A DNA stretch of 64,000 nt from Vulcanococcus sp. Clear-D1 (GCF_014654725.1 NZ_JACVZV010000015.1:62001-126000); one strand, 5' to 3'. Positions 45,721 to 54,737 are shown, numbered from the stretch's first letter. Made by a program: numbers and translations. Notes: generated by a model from the sequence alone, not told the origin.

Positions 45721-46491
45721 ATGGGCGGCGCAGCGTTGCTCTGCGGCCTCACAGCGCTCATGGCCATGATGCCTCCTGTGGCTGCCGAGCCCTGGAAAAC
45801 CTGCTGGTTCAACGATCAGCCCATGGCTTGCCGCGATCGGCATCAAGGCGATGGCAGCCTCACGATCGAATGGCGGGATGGTTTGGCGATGACTTACACG
45901 CTTGTGCGTGAGGGCGCCACCCGCTCAACCCTGCGGGATTCCCTGGGGGGCCTCTGGCAGCGGGAGGTGCTGGTGCAGGGCAATGCCGTGTTCACCCATG
46001 CGCAAAACGGCAACCGGATCGTGGTGCCATTGCGAGCGGATGCGGGGCTGGCGTGTCCGGCTGCGGTGCGAGCCCAGATTGATGGGCTCTACCGCTGGCA
46101 ACTCGCGCGGCAGGAGCATCCGGGGCCGATCGCGATGGGGAGCCAGCGTGATCGCTTCACCCCGGAGCTGTTCTCGCTGCTGGAGCGGGCCGTCGCCCTT
46201 ACCCCTGCGGATGGGCGCTTTGTGGATTTCGATCCCTTCAGCGGCACGCAGGCGAGCACCGTGGGGGCCACGCTGCAGGGGTGCCGCCCTGATCAGGCGG
46301 GCCGCCTGATGGCTCGGGTGGCTGTTCGGGCGGGGCTTCGGGGGCGTGCAGCCGAGCCAGCCCAGCAGCTGGGTTATGTGCTTCGCCCAACGCCGAAGGC
46401 AGGTTGGCGTATCGCCGACATCGTCTACTTGCGGGAGCCATCGTTTCGGCTCTCCAGGTATCTGAAGGAGCTAATGGAGCAGCGGCTATGA
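45721..46491 (+). CDS. Exported hypothetical protein
   Basis: 256 residues from ATG 45721; the frame is open upstream to 45562 on the antisense of the small membrane gene, but ATG 45721 begins the signal peptide (MGGAALLCGLTALMAMMPPVAA). Two domains: about 25-110 (beta-rich, CWFNDQPMACRD) and about 125-256, ending GYVLRPTPKAGWRIADIVY, a feature of DUF3828-like lumenal proteins. ATGA overlap with the following amidase. Function unknown. Confidence 0.65.
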   Translation: MGGAALLCGLTALMAMMPPVAAEPWKTCWFNDQPMACRDRHQGDGSLTIEWRDGLAMTYTLVREGATRSTLRDSLGGLWQREVLVQGNAVFTHAQNGNRIVVPLRADAGLACPAAVRAQIDGLYRWQLARQEHPGPIAMGSQRDRFTPELFSLLERAVALTPADGRFVDFDPFSGTQASTVGATLQGCRPDQAGRLMARVAVRAGLRGRAAEPAQQLGYVLRPTPKAGWRIADIVYLREPSFRLSRYLKELMEQRL

Positions 46492-47456
46492 GCGAGATCG
46501 GTTCGGCGTTGCCGGTTGCCCTGGTGCAGCTCTGCGCCACAGAGGATGCCGGCCTGAATCGCCGCCAGGCCGAGGCCTGGCTGGAGCGCGCTGTGCTGGA
46601 AGCGCCCGGCGGAGGTCGGCCGCGGCTGCTGATGCTTCCCGAAGTGTGGAATGCGCCCTATGCAGTGGATCGCTTTGCCGCCTTTGCCGAGCCAATCCCG
46701 GAGCCCGGCGCCGATCTCACGCAGGGGCCATCGCCTTCGCTGGCCATGGTGGCGAGCCTGGCCCGCCGCCATGGTGTGGCGGTGATCGCTGGTTCGATTC
46801 CCGAGCAGGGCGAAGCAGGGCTCATCTACAACACGGCCACGGTGGTGGATCCCCGTGGGGTGCTGCTGGCGAAGCATCGCAAGCTGCATCTGTTCGATGT
46901 GGATGTGCTCGGCGGGATCTGCTTTCGCGAATCCGACAGCCTCACGGCAGGAGAGGCCCTCACCGTGCTCAGCGGCTCCAGCGACCCCCTCGGCACCGGG
47001 CTGCAAGAACCGCCCAACCTGGGCCTGCTGATCTGTTACGACATCCGCTTCCCGGAGCTGGCCTTGCTGATGCAGCAGCGCCACGGCTGCACGCTGCTCG
47101 CTTGTCCGGCCGCCTTCAACACCACCACCGGGCCGCGGCATTGGCATCTGGTGATGCGGGCCCGCGCCATCGATACCCAGTGCTTTGTGCTCGCCTGCTC
47201 CAGTGCCAGGCCTCTGGGTGGTGGATATCCCAGCTACGGCCATTCGCTGGTGGTGGATCCCTGGGGAACGGTGATCGCCGAGGCCGGAGAGGGGGAGCAG
47301 GTGTTGCAGGCGCAGCTTGATCTCAGCCAGGTGGCGCTGGCACGCCAGGCCATTCCCACCAGCCACCAGCGCCGGCACGACGTGTATCGCCTCAGTGGTG
47401 CGCCTGGCTCGAGCGTTCATGAAGCCCACTTCATGAATACCGATTGCGTTGGATGA
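46488..47456 (+). CDS. Nitrilase-superfamily amidohydrolase, Nit2-like
   Basis: 322 residues from ATG 46488. Catalytic triad visible: Glu in LMLPEVWN, Lys in KHRKLHLFDVD, Cys in LLICYDIRFPELALLM; further HWHLVMRARAIDTQ. The CYDIRFPELAL and FxDxD spacing match omega-amidase (Nit2) and Nit1 repair amidases, which deaminate alpha-ketoglutaramate or deaminated glutathione. A C-terminal tail beyond residue 300 is nonconserved. Coupled to the exported protein upstream. Confidence 0.88.
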   Translation: MSEIGSALPVALVQLCATEDAGLNRRQAEAWLERAVLEAPGGGRPRLLMLPEVWNAPYAVDRFAAFAEPIPEPGADLTQGPSPSLAMVASLARRHGVAVIAGSIPEQGEAGLIYNTATVVDPRGVLLAKHRKLHLFDVDVLGGICFRESDSLTAGEALTVLSGSSDPLGTGLQEPPNLGLLICYDIRFPELALLMQQRHGCTLLACPAAFNTTTGPRHWHLVMRARAIDTQCFVLACSSARPLGGGYPSYGHSLVVDPWGTVIAEAGEGEQVLQAQLDLSQVALARQAIPTSHQRRHDVYRLSGAPGSSVHEAHFMNTDCVG

Positions 47457-47639
47457 AGAGCAGTGTCGATGCGGCTTTGGCGGTTGCCAGGGCCCTTTGG
47501 CGGATCCATCGTGAGCACATCGGGATTCGGAGGCGCCATTGATGGACGACACCCCCCCTGAGCACCAGAGAGGAGCGCGCTGACGATCCGGCCCCTGCTC
47601 CAACACTCTCAACGGATCTCTGATGTCCCCCGAGCGCGA

Positions 47640-47880
47640 CGGTGTCGCGCCGTCCACTGCGCCGCCTGAGGTGCCCCGGACTCAGTGGGACGTCCCCCTA
47701 GACACCTGGCCCCAGGTGCCAGCGCCGGCAGCTCCGCCCCACAACCAAAGACTTCAGACCTCGATCGCTGGATCGAGGTTGTTCACAAGCATCACGATGG
47801 CAACGCTGGCCCCAATCCGCGGGCAGATCAGCTGAGCAGGCAAACGCCCGGGGCTCAGGTCCCGGGCTTTGTTGTGTTTT
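47640..47880 (+). ncRNA. Candidate structured RNA
   Basis: Three stable hairpins in series: CACCTGG/CCAGGTG (47703-47718), a perfect CCTCGATC/GATCGAGG with GCTG loop (47759-47778), and GCCCGGG/CCCGGGC (47846-47867) followed by TTTGTTGTGTTTT, which looks like a terminator. The density of stems and the terminator suggest a small RNA or a structured 3' untranslated region. No known RNA family was recognised. Confidence 0.3.
47846..47880 (+). terminator. Rho-independent terminator
   Basis: Seven-pair GCCCGGG/CCCGGGC stem, eight-base loop, followed by a T-rich stretch. Ends the structured region upstream of the IS5 insertion. Confidence 0.65.
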
Positions 47881-47897
47881 CAGGAACGTTGTTCTAG

Positions 47898-49138
47898 GGA
47901 ATCTCTGGATAAACGGGGCAAAGCGGCGGCAGTGAGCACGAAAGAGTGCCTTGGACCATGAATTGCTTTTGAGACGATTTTCTGATGACTTCTGGCCTCG
48001 TATTCATCCACTCTGGGCTGGTTCTTGAGGCTGAATCGCTCGTTTCAGCCATACCAATCCCATACTCAGGCTGTTGCGAGCAATTGCCTTCGGGCCTGGA
48101 AAAGATTCGATAGTGCTGCCAGCATGTGGATTTTGCAGCGGTTCTTGGCCAGGCCGCGCAGCCTGGTGTTCTGAAAGCCGAACTGCTGCTTGATCACGCG
48201 GAAGGGATGCTCGACCTTGGAGCGGATATGAGCTTTGGCCGTCTCGATCAGATCCTGCAGCTTTCCATCTGGTGTATCCGGTAGAGCCCTGCGTTTGCCA
48301 GGTCGCATCGCCACCCTGAATTCCGTTGCCTTGCGTGCCATCTCAGGTCTCTTGGCGATTCCCTGGTAGCCGGCATCGCCGTAAACGACCTCCTCATCAC
48401 CGTGGAGGAGCTCTGCCGCGGGAGTGAGGTCATGCACGTTGGCGGCGGTGACGACCACTGAATGGATCAGGCCCGAGTCCTTGTCCACACCGGCGTGGAC
48501 GTTCATGCCGTAGGCGCAGCCTTCCGCGAAGCGGTGATACCACTGGTTGCCCTTTTTCGTCTGGTGCATCTCCGGATCCCGCTTCCCTGCCTTGTTCTTG
48601 GTGGAACTGGGTGCGGCGATGAGGGTGGCATCGACGATCGTGCCTTGCCGCATCGTCATGCCCCGCGCACTGAGGTGGGCCTTGACGGTTTCAAAAACCT
48701 GCTCGCCCAGCTTGTGCTTCTCCAGCAGGTGGCGGAAGGTGAGGATTGTGGTCTCATCCGGGATCCGATCGCTGATCAGCTCGATACCGGCAAAGCGACG
48801 CATGGTGGGTACCTCGATCAGGGCCTCCTCCATCGCTGGATCGCTCAGGGAATACCACTGCTGCAGCAAGTGAATGGTCAGCATCGTCGCCAGGGGGTAA
48901 GGAGGGCGGCCGCCTTTCTTGTTCGCTTTGGGGTAGTGGGGCTCAATCAGATCGATCAGTGCCTGCCAGGGCACCACCGCCTCCATCTCAGAGAGAAACT
49001 TCTCACGCTTGGTCTGCTTCTTGGCCGTGGTCAGCTCGTAATCCGAGAAGCCGAGCTGCTTGCCACCCATCAACTCTGTCCCGGCCTGGCATTACAGGGC
49101 CATTGTCGCGTGGATCGCTCGGGTTTCCCAGACTCTCC
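47898..49138 (-). mobile_element. IS5-family insertion sequence
   Basis: 1241 bases bounded by imperfect inverted repeats: left GGAATCTCTGGATAAACGGG, right (read inward) GGAGAGTCTGGGAAACCCGA, about 14 of 22 positions identical. The sequence is flanked by CTAG at 47894-47897 and 49139-49142, the four-base target duplication usual for IS5. One intact transposase gene; 168 bases of noncoding DNA at the left end. The element is probably recently active because the gene is full length and both ends are intact. Confidence 0.88.
48066..49073 (-). CDS. IS5-family transposase
   Basis: 335 residues. DDE catalytic residues: Asp in TIVDATLIAAPSSTKNK, Asp in VVYGDAGYQGI, and Glu in the R-x3-E-x6-K signature (HIRSKVEHPFRVIKQQFGF). 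The N-terminal helix-turn-helix-like part and the QQWYSLSDPAMEEAL block are typical of the IS5 group. No frameshift or internal stop. Confidence 0.95.
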   Translation of the reverse strand: MMGGKQLGFSDYELTTAKKQTKREKFLSEMEAVVPWQALIDLIEPHYPKANKKGGRPPYPLATMLTIHLLQQWYSLSDPAMEEALIEVPTMRRFAGIELISDRIPDETTILTFRHLLEKHKLGEQVFETVKAHLSARGMTMRQGTIVDATLIAAPSSTKNKAGKRDPEMHQTKKGNQWYHRFAEGCAYGMNVHAGVDKDSGLIHSVVVTAANVHDLTPAAELLHGDEEVVYGDAGYQGIAKRPEMARKATEFRVAMRPGKRRALPDTPDGKLQDLIETAKAHIRSKVEHPFRVIKQQFGFQNTRLRGLAKNRCKIHMLAALSNLFQARRQLLATA

Positions 49139-49174
49139 CTAGGGGTTTGAGTCAGGATGCCGGAACGGTTGACG

Positions 49175-49495
49175 ATGGAGTGTTTGCCCGCTGTCTGGCT
49201 TCGCCCGTTGCTGCTGCTTCCCCTTCTCTGGCCCGTGGCTGGGGTAGCGCAAGACATGGCGGCCTACGGCCACCTGGCGCAGCGCTGCGGTGATTCGGGT
49301 TCGCCCGCTGCATGCCGCGCGGCTCTGGAGCAATCCCATCGCCTCAAGAACTGGGCTGAAGCGCGAAAGCGCTGGCGCTGCTACACCGCCGTTCTCGCTG
49401 CCGAAGCCGAGATGATTGCTGCAACACTGCCGATCAATCGCGAGAGGCCTTCGTCGGATGCTCTCCAGGAGATGAGGCTGGTGTGCCGCCTTTAA
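49175..49495 (+). CDS. Exported hypothetical protein
   Basis: About 106 residues from ATG 49175 (49157 also possible). Signal peptide MECLPAVWLRPLLLLPLLWP with cleavage near GVAQD. Mature part contains CGDSGSPAACRAALEQ and a later Cys pair, Arg/Ala-rich helices. The IS5 right end lies 36 bases upstream. Convergent with the next gene, overlapping four bases. No family recognised. Confidence 0.5.
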   Translation: MECLPAVWLRPLLLLPLLWPVAGVAQDMAAYGHLAQRCGDSGSPAACRAALEQSHRLKNWAEARKRWRCYTAVLAAEAEMIAATLPINRERPSSDALQEMRLVCRL

Positions 49496-49980
49496 CGAGC
49501 CCCCAGCGCCGTTGGTTTGATCTCGCCGGTTTCCATCAGGCATGCGTTTTGCCAGCCCACCTGCACGGGCAGGTGGGGGCAGGCGGGGTCATGGGCTGCG
49601 GCCACTGTGTCGGTGCCCCAGCGCAGGGAGCCGTTGCGGGAGAAGAGACCGGTCCTCGGACATTTGTTGCCTTTGCCCGCCAGTTCAGGGTCATGGCCGT
49701 CTGAACTGAGCACCATGCGGGTCAGCATTCCTCCGCGTGGTGAATCGCCGATCACGCGGGTGCAATAGCCAGCTCCTGAGTAGGCATGCCCCGCCGGGCA
49801 GGTATTGAGGCTGAGCTTGGTTGGAGTCTCCGTTCCCTGTTGATGCATCTGGATGCAACCGGCGTAATCACGCGCATCCACGCAGAGTTTGTGCAGTTCG
49901 GGGTCGATATCGGCGAAAGCTGGAACGGCAGCAGCTGTCACGAATGAGCAACTGAGCAAGGTGGCCTTCACCACGTTCAT
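49492..49980 (-). CDS. Exported Cys-motif hypothetical protein
   Basis: 162 residues with a signal peptide (about 1-23, AFADIDPEL). Contains CVDARDYAGCIQ (35-46 region) and a motif CPAGHAYSGAGYCTR, plus further Cys pairs (CPRTG, CPHLP, CLMET), so disulphide-bonded. The motif CPxG...GAGYC recurs in the small protein at 55354-55614, implying a shared family. Periplasmic or surface located. Function unknown. Confidence 0.6.
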   Translation of the reverse strand: MNVVKATLLSCSFVTAAAVPAFADIDPELHKLCVDARDYAGCIQMHQQGTETPTKLSLNTCPAGHAYSGAGYCTRVIGDSPRGGMLTRMVLSSDGHDPELAGKGNKCPRTGLFSRNGSLRWGTDTVAAAHDPACPHLPVQVGWQNACLMETGEIKPTALGAR

Positions 49981-50058
49981 GGCCGTGCGTTGGCGTTAGA
50001 CCGCCCCTGGCCGCTGCCTTCTATGCGCTAAACACGGGGCTCCTGATCAATATCTGTG

Positions 50059-50448
50059 ATGAGCGTTCCTGCATTGCCGGCGGTGGTGAGCCTTGCGGCG
50101 CTGATCACCTATCAGGGCACGGCGATGGCTGTGGGTCAGGCGCGGGTGAAGCACAAGGTGATGCCCCCGGCCACATCCGGTCCGGAGCCATTTGAGTGCG
50201 CTCTGCGGGTGCAGCAGAACACCCTCGAGCAGCTGGTGTTCTTCCTGCCGGTGTTCTGGCTGGCCGCCTTGATGGGAAGCGAAACCTGGGCTTGCCTGCT
50301 CGGCTTTATCTGGGTGGGTGGTCGCGTCGCCTACGGCGTGGGATACCGGTTGGCACCGGGCAAGCGCGGCCCGGGCTTCGGCATCAGCTTCCTGTGTTCG
50401 ATCGCCCTGCTGGTGATGGCGATCGTGGCGGCGTTCAGCCAGGGATGA
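50059..50448 (+). CDS. MAPEG-family membrane protein
   Basis: 129 residues from ATG 50059. Four helices and the MAPEG pattern: AVGQARVKHKVMPPATSG, FECALRVQQNTLEQLVFFLPVFW (with the conserved Arg/Asn/Glu), GRVAYGVGYRLAPGKRGPGFGISFL. MAPEG members are membrane glutathione transferases or peroxidases. Its 3' end overlaps a small frame on the opposite strand. Confidence 0.85.
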   Translation: MSVPALPAVVSLAALITYQGTAMAVGQARVKHKVMPPATSGPEPFECALRVQQNTLEQLVFFLPVFWLAALMGSETWACLLGFIWVGGRVAYGVGYRLAPGKRGPGFGISFLCSIALLVMAIVAAFSQG

Positions 50449-50536
50449 GGCGCAGCAGGGTCGCTGCCGTGGCCAGCTGACGCAGGGGAATGCCGAACAG
50501 CAGGCTCACAAAGTCGATGGCAACGGTGGCGACCAC
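50435..50536 (-). CDS. Possible 33-residue hydrophobic peptide
   Basis: GTG 50536 to TGA: starts MVATVAIDFVSLLFGIPLRQ, then a Leu/Ala-rich helix. Lies downstream of the MAPEG gene, overlapping its stop by 14 bases. May be a real small membrane protein but without a ribosome binding site or known relative; low confidence. Confidence 0.3.
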   Translation of the reverse strand: MVATVAIDFVSLLFGIPLRQLATAATLLRLIPG

Positions 50537-50632
50537 TGAGGCGGGAAGCGTTCCTGAGAAGTGTAACGAAAGATTGCGCGACCGCTTCTCGTGGCCGAGG
50601 GCTCAGCCGTGCCCTCCGTTCATGCGCCTGGG

Positions 50633-52045
50633 TTAGTGGGGCTGCTCGATCCCTGCAAGACCGCGGCGAAACAGCTCCCTGGCGTAGTCGGTCCAGGTGC
50701 CCTGGCCCCAGTAGCGGAAGCAGCTGGTTTCCAGCAAGAGCAGATGCAGGAGCGCGTTCTGGTAGGCGGGGCTGCGGGTTGTGCCGGGGTCGTCTGCAAC
50801 AGCTGCATCAAAGCGTTGGTGAAAGCGCGCGCTGAGCTCTTGCATCGGCTCCAGCACGTTGGTGTAACCCTCCACCCAGCTGATGTTGTTGGTCCAGGAC
50901 GAGCCCTCCAGGTTCACAGGGCCGCCTGAATCCGCTTCTTTCCAGAACCGGTGTTGGCCGGCCGCCTGAATCGGGGTGAAATCCTGCTCCGACACACCGC
51001 TGGCCGCCAGCCGATCGAGATATTCCGTGCCGTTGATCGCAGTGGTGCGGCCATCAGCGTCGTCGCGCAGGCGCTGGTAGCTCTGAATGAAAGCCGGTGG
51101 GAATTCGTTCATCATCACGCCGCCGTTTTCGCCATCGGCGATCTGAGCCACCAGCGGCGGGATCGTGGTGGATCCGAGCTCAACAGGCTGCAACCCCATC
51201 GCTTCATAGAAGGGCTGCATCTGCCCCACCAGCTTTGTGTCAGACCCCTGGGTTTTGATCAGCGCCGTGATCTCGGCCAGCTGGCCGGCGCGATTGCGGG
51301 CCACAAGTTGATGGGGAACGAGGCATTCCGCATGGCTGAGCCCGGAGCCATCGGTGTTCTCCACGCTGTGTTCCTGCACCAACAGCCAGCGGTAGCCCGC
51401 CTGTTTCAGGGCCACCACCAGGGCGAAGAGCACATCGGGGTCATTGGGCAGGTGCATCTCCGGTAGGGAGAAACCGCGCACCCTTTGCAGGGCCGCCTCA
51501 CCGAAGAGGGCCGCGAAATGGTGTTGCCAGGCCTGGATCTGCAAGGCGAAATCGGCCACCGGTGTGGAGCTTGCTACGGCGTGGCCCCAGAAGGTGCCGA
51601 GCCACTCCACATGCAGTTGCAGGCTGGGGTCGCAGGCGAGCTGGTGCAGCGCATCGAGAATGTCGCGCCGGCCCATCTGCTCGAAGCCCCACAGCAAGGT
51701 GCCGGAGTAATCGAGCATGATCCGCGGATTGCAGCCCTCTGCAATCAGCTGCGGGATCAGATCCGCCATGCGGCGGTAGCACTGGGCAAAGGGTTCAGCG
51801 TTGTGGTTATCGCCTTCGCCGGGGTGCTCCAGCATGTACTGGAGATGGCTGATCAGCTCACCATGGGCCCCGGCGGGGATGGTGGGCTGATGCATGTGGA
51901 GCGCGCAGGCAAAGCAGGCGTTCACCCCCGCCAGGCTTTGCGCTGGGCTGGCCGGCGCTGCTTGCGCCATCAGGGCGCGCAGTTCAGCTTCACGGCCAGC
52001 AATTGGGGGCAGCGGTTTTAGCGCTTCACAGTTGTCCAGATCCAC
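50633..52045 (-). CDS. GH57-like glycoside hydrolase
   Basis: About 470 residues from GTG 52045 (ATG 51970 is an alternative; the frame is open further upstream over other genes). Family GH57 features: FACALHMHQPTIPAG at the N-terminus, HVEWLGTFWGHAV, EMHLPNDPDVLFAL (about 260-275), YRWLLVQEHSVENTDGSG, and a C-terminal helical part with SSWTNNISWVEGY. GH57 enzymes act on alpha-glucans (branching enzyme, amylase, 4-alpha-glucanotransferase); the exact activity cannot be assigned. Overlaps the small membrane gene at 52018. Confidence 0.78.
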   Translation of the reverse strand: MDLDNCEALKPLPPIAGREAELRALMAQAAPASPAQSLAGVNACFACALHMHQPTIPAGAHGELISHLQYMLEHPGEGDNHNAEPFAQCYRRMADLIPQLIAEGCNPRIMLDYSGTLLWGFEQMGRRDILDALHQLACDPSLQLHVEWLGTFWGHAVASSTPVADFALQIQAWQHHFAALFGEAALQRVRGFSLPEMHLPNDPDVLFALVVALKQAGYRWLLVQEHSVENTDGSGLSHAECLVPHQLVARNRAGQLAEITALIKTQGSDTKLVGQMQPFYEAMGLQPVELGSTTIPPLVAQIADGENGGVMMNEFPPAFIQSYQRLRDDADGRTTAINGTEYLDRLAASGVSEQDFTPIQAAGQHRFWKEADSGGPVNLEGSSWTNNISWVEGYTNVLEPMQELSARFHQRFDAAVADDPGTTRSPAYQNALLHLLLLETSCFRYWGQGTWTDYARELFRRGLAGIEQPH

Positions 52046-52164
52046 CAGGCAATCACTCCCACGATCACCCAGGGCAGCAAGGCCCGCAACAACACCAGTG
52101 CGCCGATCACCGCCAATGCCGACACCGCCACGCGGCGCGTCAGCGCTTTGGCCTCGTCGGTCAT
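52018..52164 (-). CDS. Small single-span membrane protein (48 residues)
   Basis: ATG 52164 to TAA 52018: MTDEAKALTRRVAVSALAVI then a long hydrophobic helix ending VIAWWIWTTVKR. Charged N-terminus and basic C-terminal end are typical of short picocyanobacterial membrane proteins. Sits between the DUF924 gene and the GH57 gene and overlaps the latter if GTG 52045 is its start. Function unknown. Confidence 0.55.
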   Translation of the reverse strand: MTDEAKALTRRVAVSALAVIGALVLLRALLPWVIVGVIAWWIWTTVKR

Positions 52165-52221
52165 GTATTTCCAGCGGGGAACGAGCGGCATCCGTGGCGT
52201 TGAGGCTGGTTGGGGTTCTAG

Positions 52222-52956
52222 CTAAGTGCGGCGGCGGCGATTGGCCTTGCGCGTACCGCCGTAGCGGTAGCCGGGTTGCGCGCGCAGGCTGGGCCAGCAC
52301 TGCGGGCACACCAGTTGCCATTGCGGATCCAACGCCGTGCTCACCCGGTAGTGGATCGGCCCATGGGCCTGGCAGCGCTCGCAGCACATCGTCTCCGCTG
52401 GCGCGGCTGGAGGTTGCAGCAGCTCGAGTTCCGGCGGCGTGGAGCGCCGGCCGAGGGCGAGATTGCGATGCGGGTAGCGCCCGAAGCGCCGCAGCAGATC
52501 CGCATGGCGTTTGGCGATGGCGGTGGTGGCGGGATCGCTGTAGCGATCGAAGAGCCCCACGCTGGCCTCTACCACCTCAAGGCATTCGCTGTGCAACTGC
52601 GGCATCAGCCAGAACTGGCGCCGCACTCGAACCGGTTCAGCCTCAATCCAGCCGAGTTCGAAGGCCCGTTGGCTGAGGGCCAGGGCGCGGGCATCACCGC
52701 TGAAGGCCCGGGCCTGATCGCGCCAGATCTGACGGCTGAATTGATCGAGCACCAGCACCAAGGCCAGGGCGCTCTCTGGCTCCGCTTCCCAGCTGCCGAG
52801 ACCTCCGGCGCAGGCCTGTTTGGTGAGTGCGCCGAAGCGATGGTGCACCACAGCGTCGAAGGCGTCGCTGCGGCGAAACCATTGGCGCGGTTTGCTCTCG
52901 TTGAACCAGAAGTGGAGAACAGCCTCGGCCCCGATGCCGGGGCGGGCATCGCTCAT
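52222..52956 (-). CDS. DUF924 protein with C-terminal zinc-ribbon-like extension
   Basis: 244 residues. Residues about 10-175 match DUF924 (VLHFWFNE, QWFRRSDAFDAVVHHRFG, LVLDQFSRQIWRDQARAF, FGRYPHRN). Residues about 190-225 add a CCERC...CPQCW Cys pattern, resembling a zinc ribbon, and a basic tail (KANRRRRT). The DUF924 family is metal-independent and of unknown role; the extension suggests nucleic acid contact. Coupled with the downstream small membrane gene. Confidence 0.72.
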   Translation of the reverse strand: MSDARPGIGAEAVLHFWFNESKPRQWFRRSDAFDAVVHHRFGALTKQACAGGLGSWEAEPESALALVLVLDQFSRQIWRDQARAFSGDARALALSQRAFELGWIEAEPVRVRRQFWLMPQLHSECLEVVEASVGLFDRYSDPATTAIAKRHADLLRRFGRYPHRNLALGRRSTPPELELLQPPAAPAETMCCERCQAHGPIHYRVSTALDPQWQLVCPQCWPSLRAQPGYRYGGTRKANRRRRT

Positions 52957-53075
52957 GCGCGCTTCTGGCTGGCGGCGTAGAGCACGGCGCCGCCGGCCAC
53001 CACCGTGAGCAGCCCAGTACTGATCAGGAAGCCCGTGAGCATGAACAGGCCCAGCAGCGAGCCGAGCAGCGACAT
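52953..53075 (-). CDS. Small membrane protein (40 residues)
   Basis: From ATG 53075 (MSLLGSLLGLFMLTGFLIST...); ATGs at 53189 and 53123 are alternative longer starts. One hydrophobic helix pair ending AGGAVLYAASQKRA. Four-base overlap with the DUF924 gene makes coupled translation likely. No family recognised. Confidence 0.5.
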   Translation of the reverse strand: MSLLGSLLGLFMLTGFLISTGLLTVVAGGAVLYAASQKRA

Positions 53076-53276
53076 CTTCACGCGCAGCAGCTTCGACTTG
53101 ATCAGCAGCACCAACAGCAGCATCACCGTGGCTTTCAGGCCGGCGATCCGGGCTGCACTGATCGGGCAGAAGGGATTGAGGAGAAGCATGGCCGCAGTGG
53201 CTGGATCACCACTCTGTCGAAGCCGGCACCGGGCTGCGCGTGGCTGTCAGGCTGGATTGATCTGATTCGTGCATCG

Positions 53277-53959
<683 letters not shown>

Positions 53960-53963
<4 letters not shown>

Positions 53964-54178
53964 CGGGCAATCTGCAGGCCATCGGCTTTTTGATCACCTG
54001 GGTGCTGGGCTGGGGGATCGGCGCTTCGCTGATCGATGCGGGCCTGATCCATGCAGGGGTGTATTCGCTGGAAACCGGCCAGCTGGGCACTGCCACCACG
54101 TTTGTGTTGTGGACTGTGCTCTGGGGCAGCGGCGGCGTTTGGTTGTATCGCTACTGGACCAAACCCAGCGCGGGCTGA
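53960..54178 (+). CDS. Small two-span membrane protein
   Basis: 72 residues from ATG 53960, overlapping the sodA stop (ATGA). Two helices: GFLITWVLGWGIGASLIDAG and the TATTFVLWTVLWGSGGVWLY stretch, ending RYWTKPSAG. Coupled with sodA, so may relate to oxidative stress or simply be read through. Family not recognised. Confidence 0.6.
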
Positions 54179-54205
54179 TCGGGAGACGCACCCACATGGA
54201 ACGGG

Positions 54206-54235
54206 GGTGATGTGCGTAGCTTTTGCTACATCACC
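54206..54235. promoter_or_regulatory. Inverted repeat with GTA-N8-TAC core
   Basis: GGTGAT, four unpaired bases, GTAGC, TTTT loop, GCTAC, ATCACC. The inner 14 bases (54216-54229) are a perfect GTA-N8-TAC palindrome, the NtcA consensus. A plausible -10 (TACGGT, 54295) is too far away for a class II NtcA promoter, so it could instead be the terminator of the sodA operon: the stem is followed by TTGTTGGTT. Both uses are unproven. Confidence 0.4.
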
Positions 54236-54350
54236 TTGTTGGTTGTGATGTCTTCGCCCGCAAACATCGGCGCTTCATCTCTTCCTTTTCGGCGTACGGT
54301 TTCGTTGGTTCAACGTTGATTCAGCTGACGCATCGCAACGAGGTGAAACC

Positions 54351-54731
54351 ATGGACGGCAACACAATCACTGCCCTCCAGGCCAAGGCTGATCTGGCCGC
54401 CATCCGTCACACCATTCATCAGCGTCGCTTTGAGTGGCTCACGCCTGAGAGCCTTTGCGCTGGGTTGAGAATTCCACGATCGCGGGCTGAAGCGATCCTG
54501 GCTGAGTTGGCTGGCACCTGCCTGCAGGAGGAGATCTGGTCGATCAAGGCCTCTGTGCTGTACACCACGATTGCCGATGATCCCGGCGCCGACCTCGAGC
54601 TGTTGCTGCGGCAGGTGGGCTTCGACAGTGTGTTTCAGGCCTGCTCCATCTTCCGCCACTGCTACGGCATGACGCCCATGCGTTTTCGGGTGCAATGTCA
54701 ACGGGTCTGGCGGCAATCGCTGGCGGCCTGA
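54351..54731 (+). CDS. Small AraC-type DNA-binding protein
   Basis: 126 residues. The C-terminal part (about 85-120: VGFDSVFQACSIFRHCYGMTPMRFR) is the second helix-turn-helix of AraC regulators; the N-terminal part (about 12-60: AIRHTIHQRRFEWLTPESLCAGLRIPRSRAEAILAEL) supplies a first helix-turn-helix. There is no sensory domain, so it is a stand-alone DNA-binding domain. It is preceded by the GTA-N8-TAC inverted repeat, which may be its control site. Target unknown. Confidence 0.7.
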   Translation: MDGNTITALQAKADLAAIRHTIHQRRFEWLTPESLCAGLRIPRSRAEAILAELAGTCLQEEIWSIKASVLYTTIADDPGADLELLLRQVGFDSVFQACSIFRHCYGMTPMRFRVQCQRVWRQSLAA

Positions 54732-54737
54732 GGCGTT

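Larger units (their letters stand above)
47457..47893. other. 437-base intergenic region
   Basis: No convincing gene. An open frame at 47623-47835 (70 codons) has no family character. The right part (47640-47880) holds three hairpins and is listed separately. The IS5 element begins just after it. Confidence 0.5.

Noticed and set aside
47623-47835. 70-codon frame in the intergenic region
   Set aside because: Composition is Pro/Ala rich without secondary-structure logic, the frame crosses two hairpins, and no ribosome binding site precedes it.
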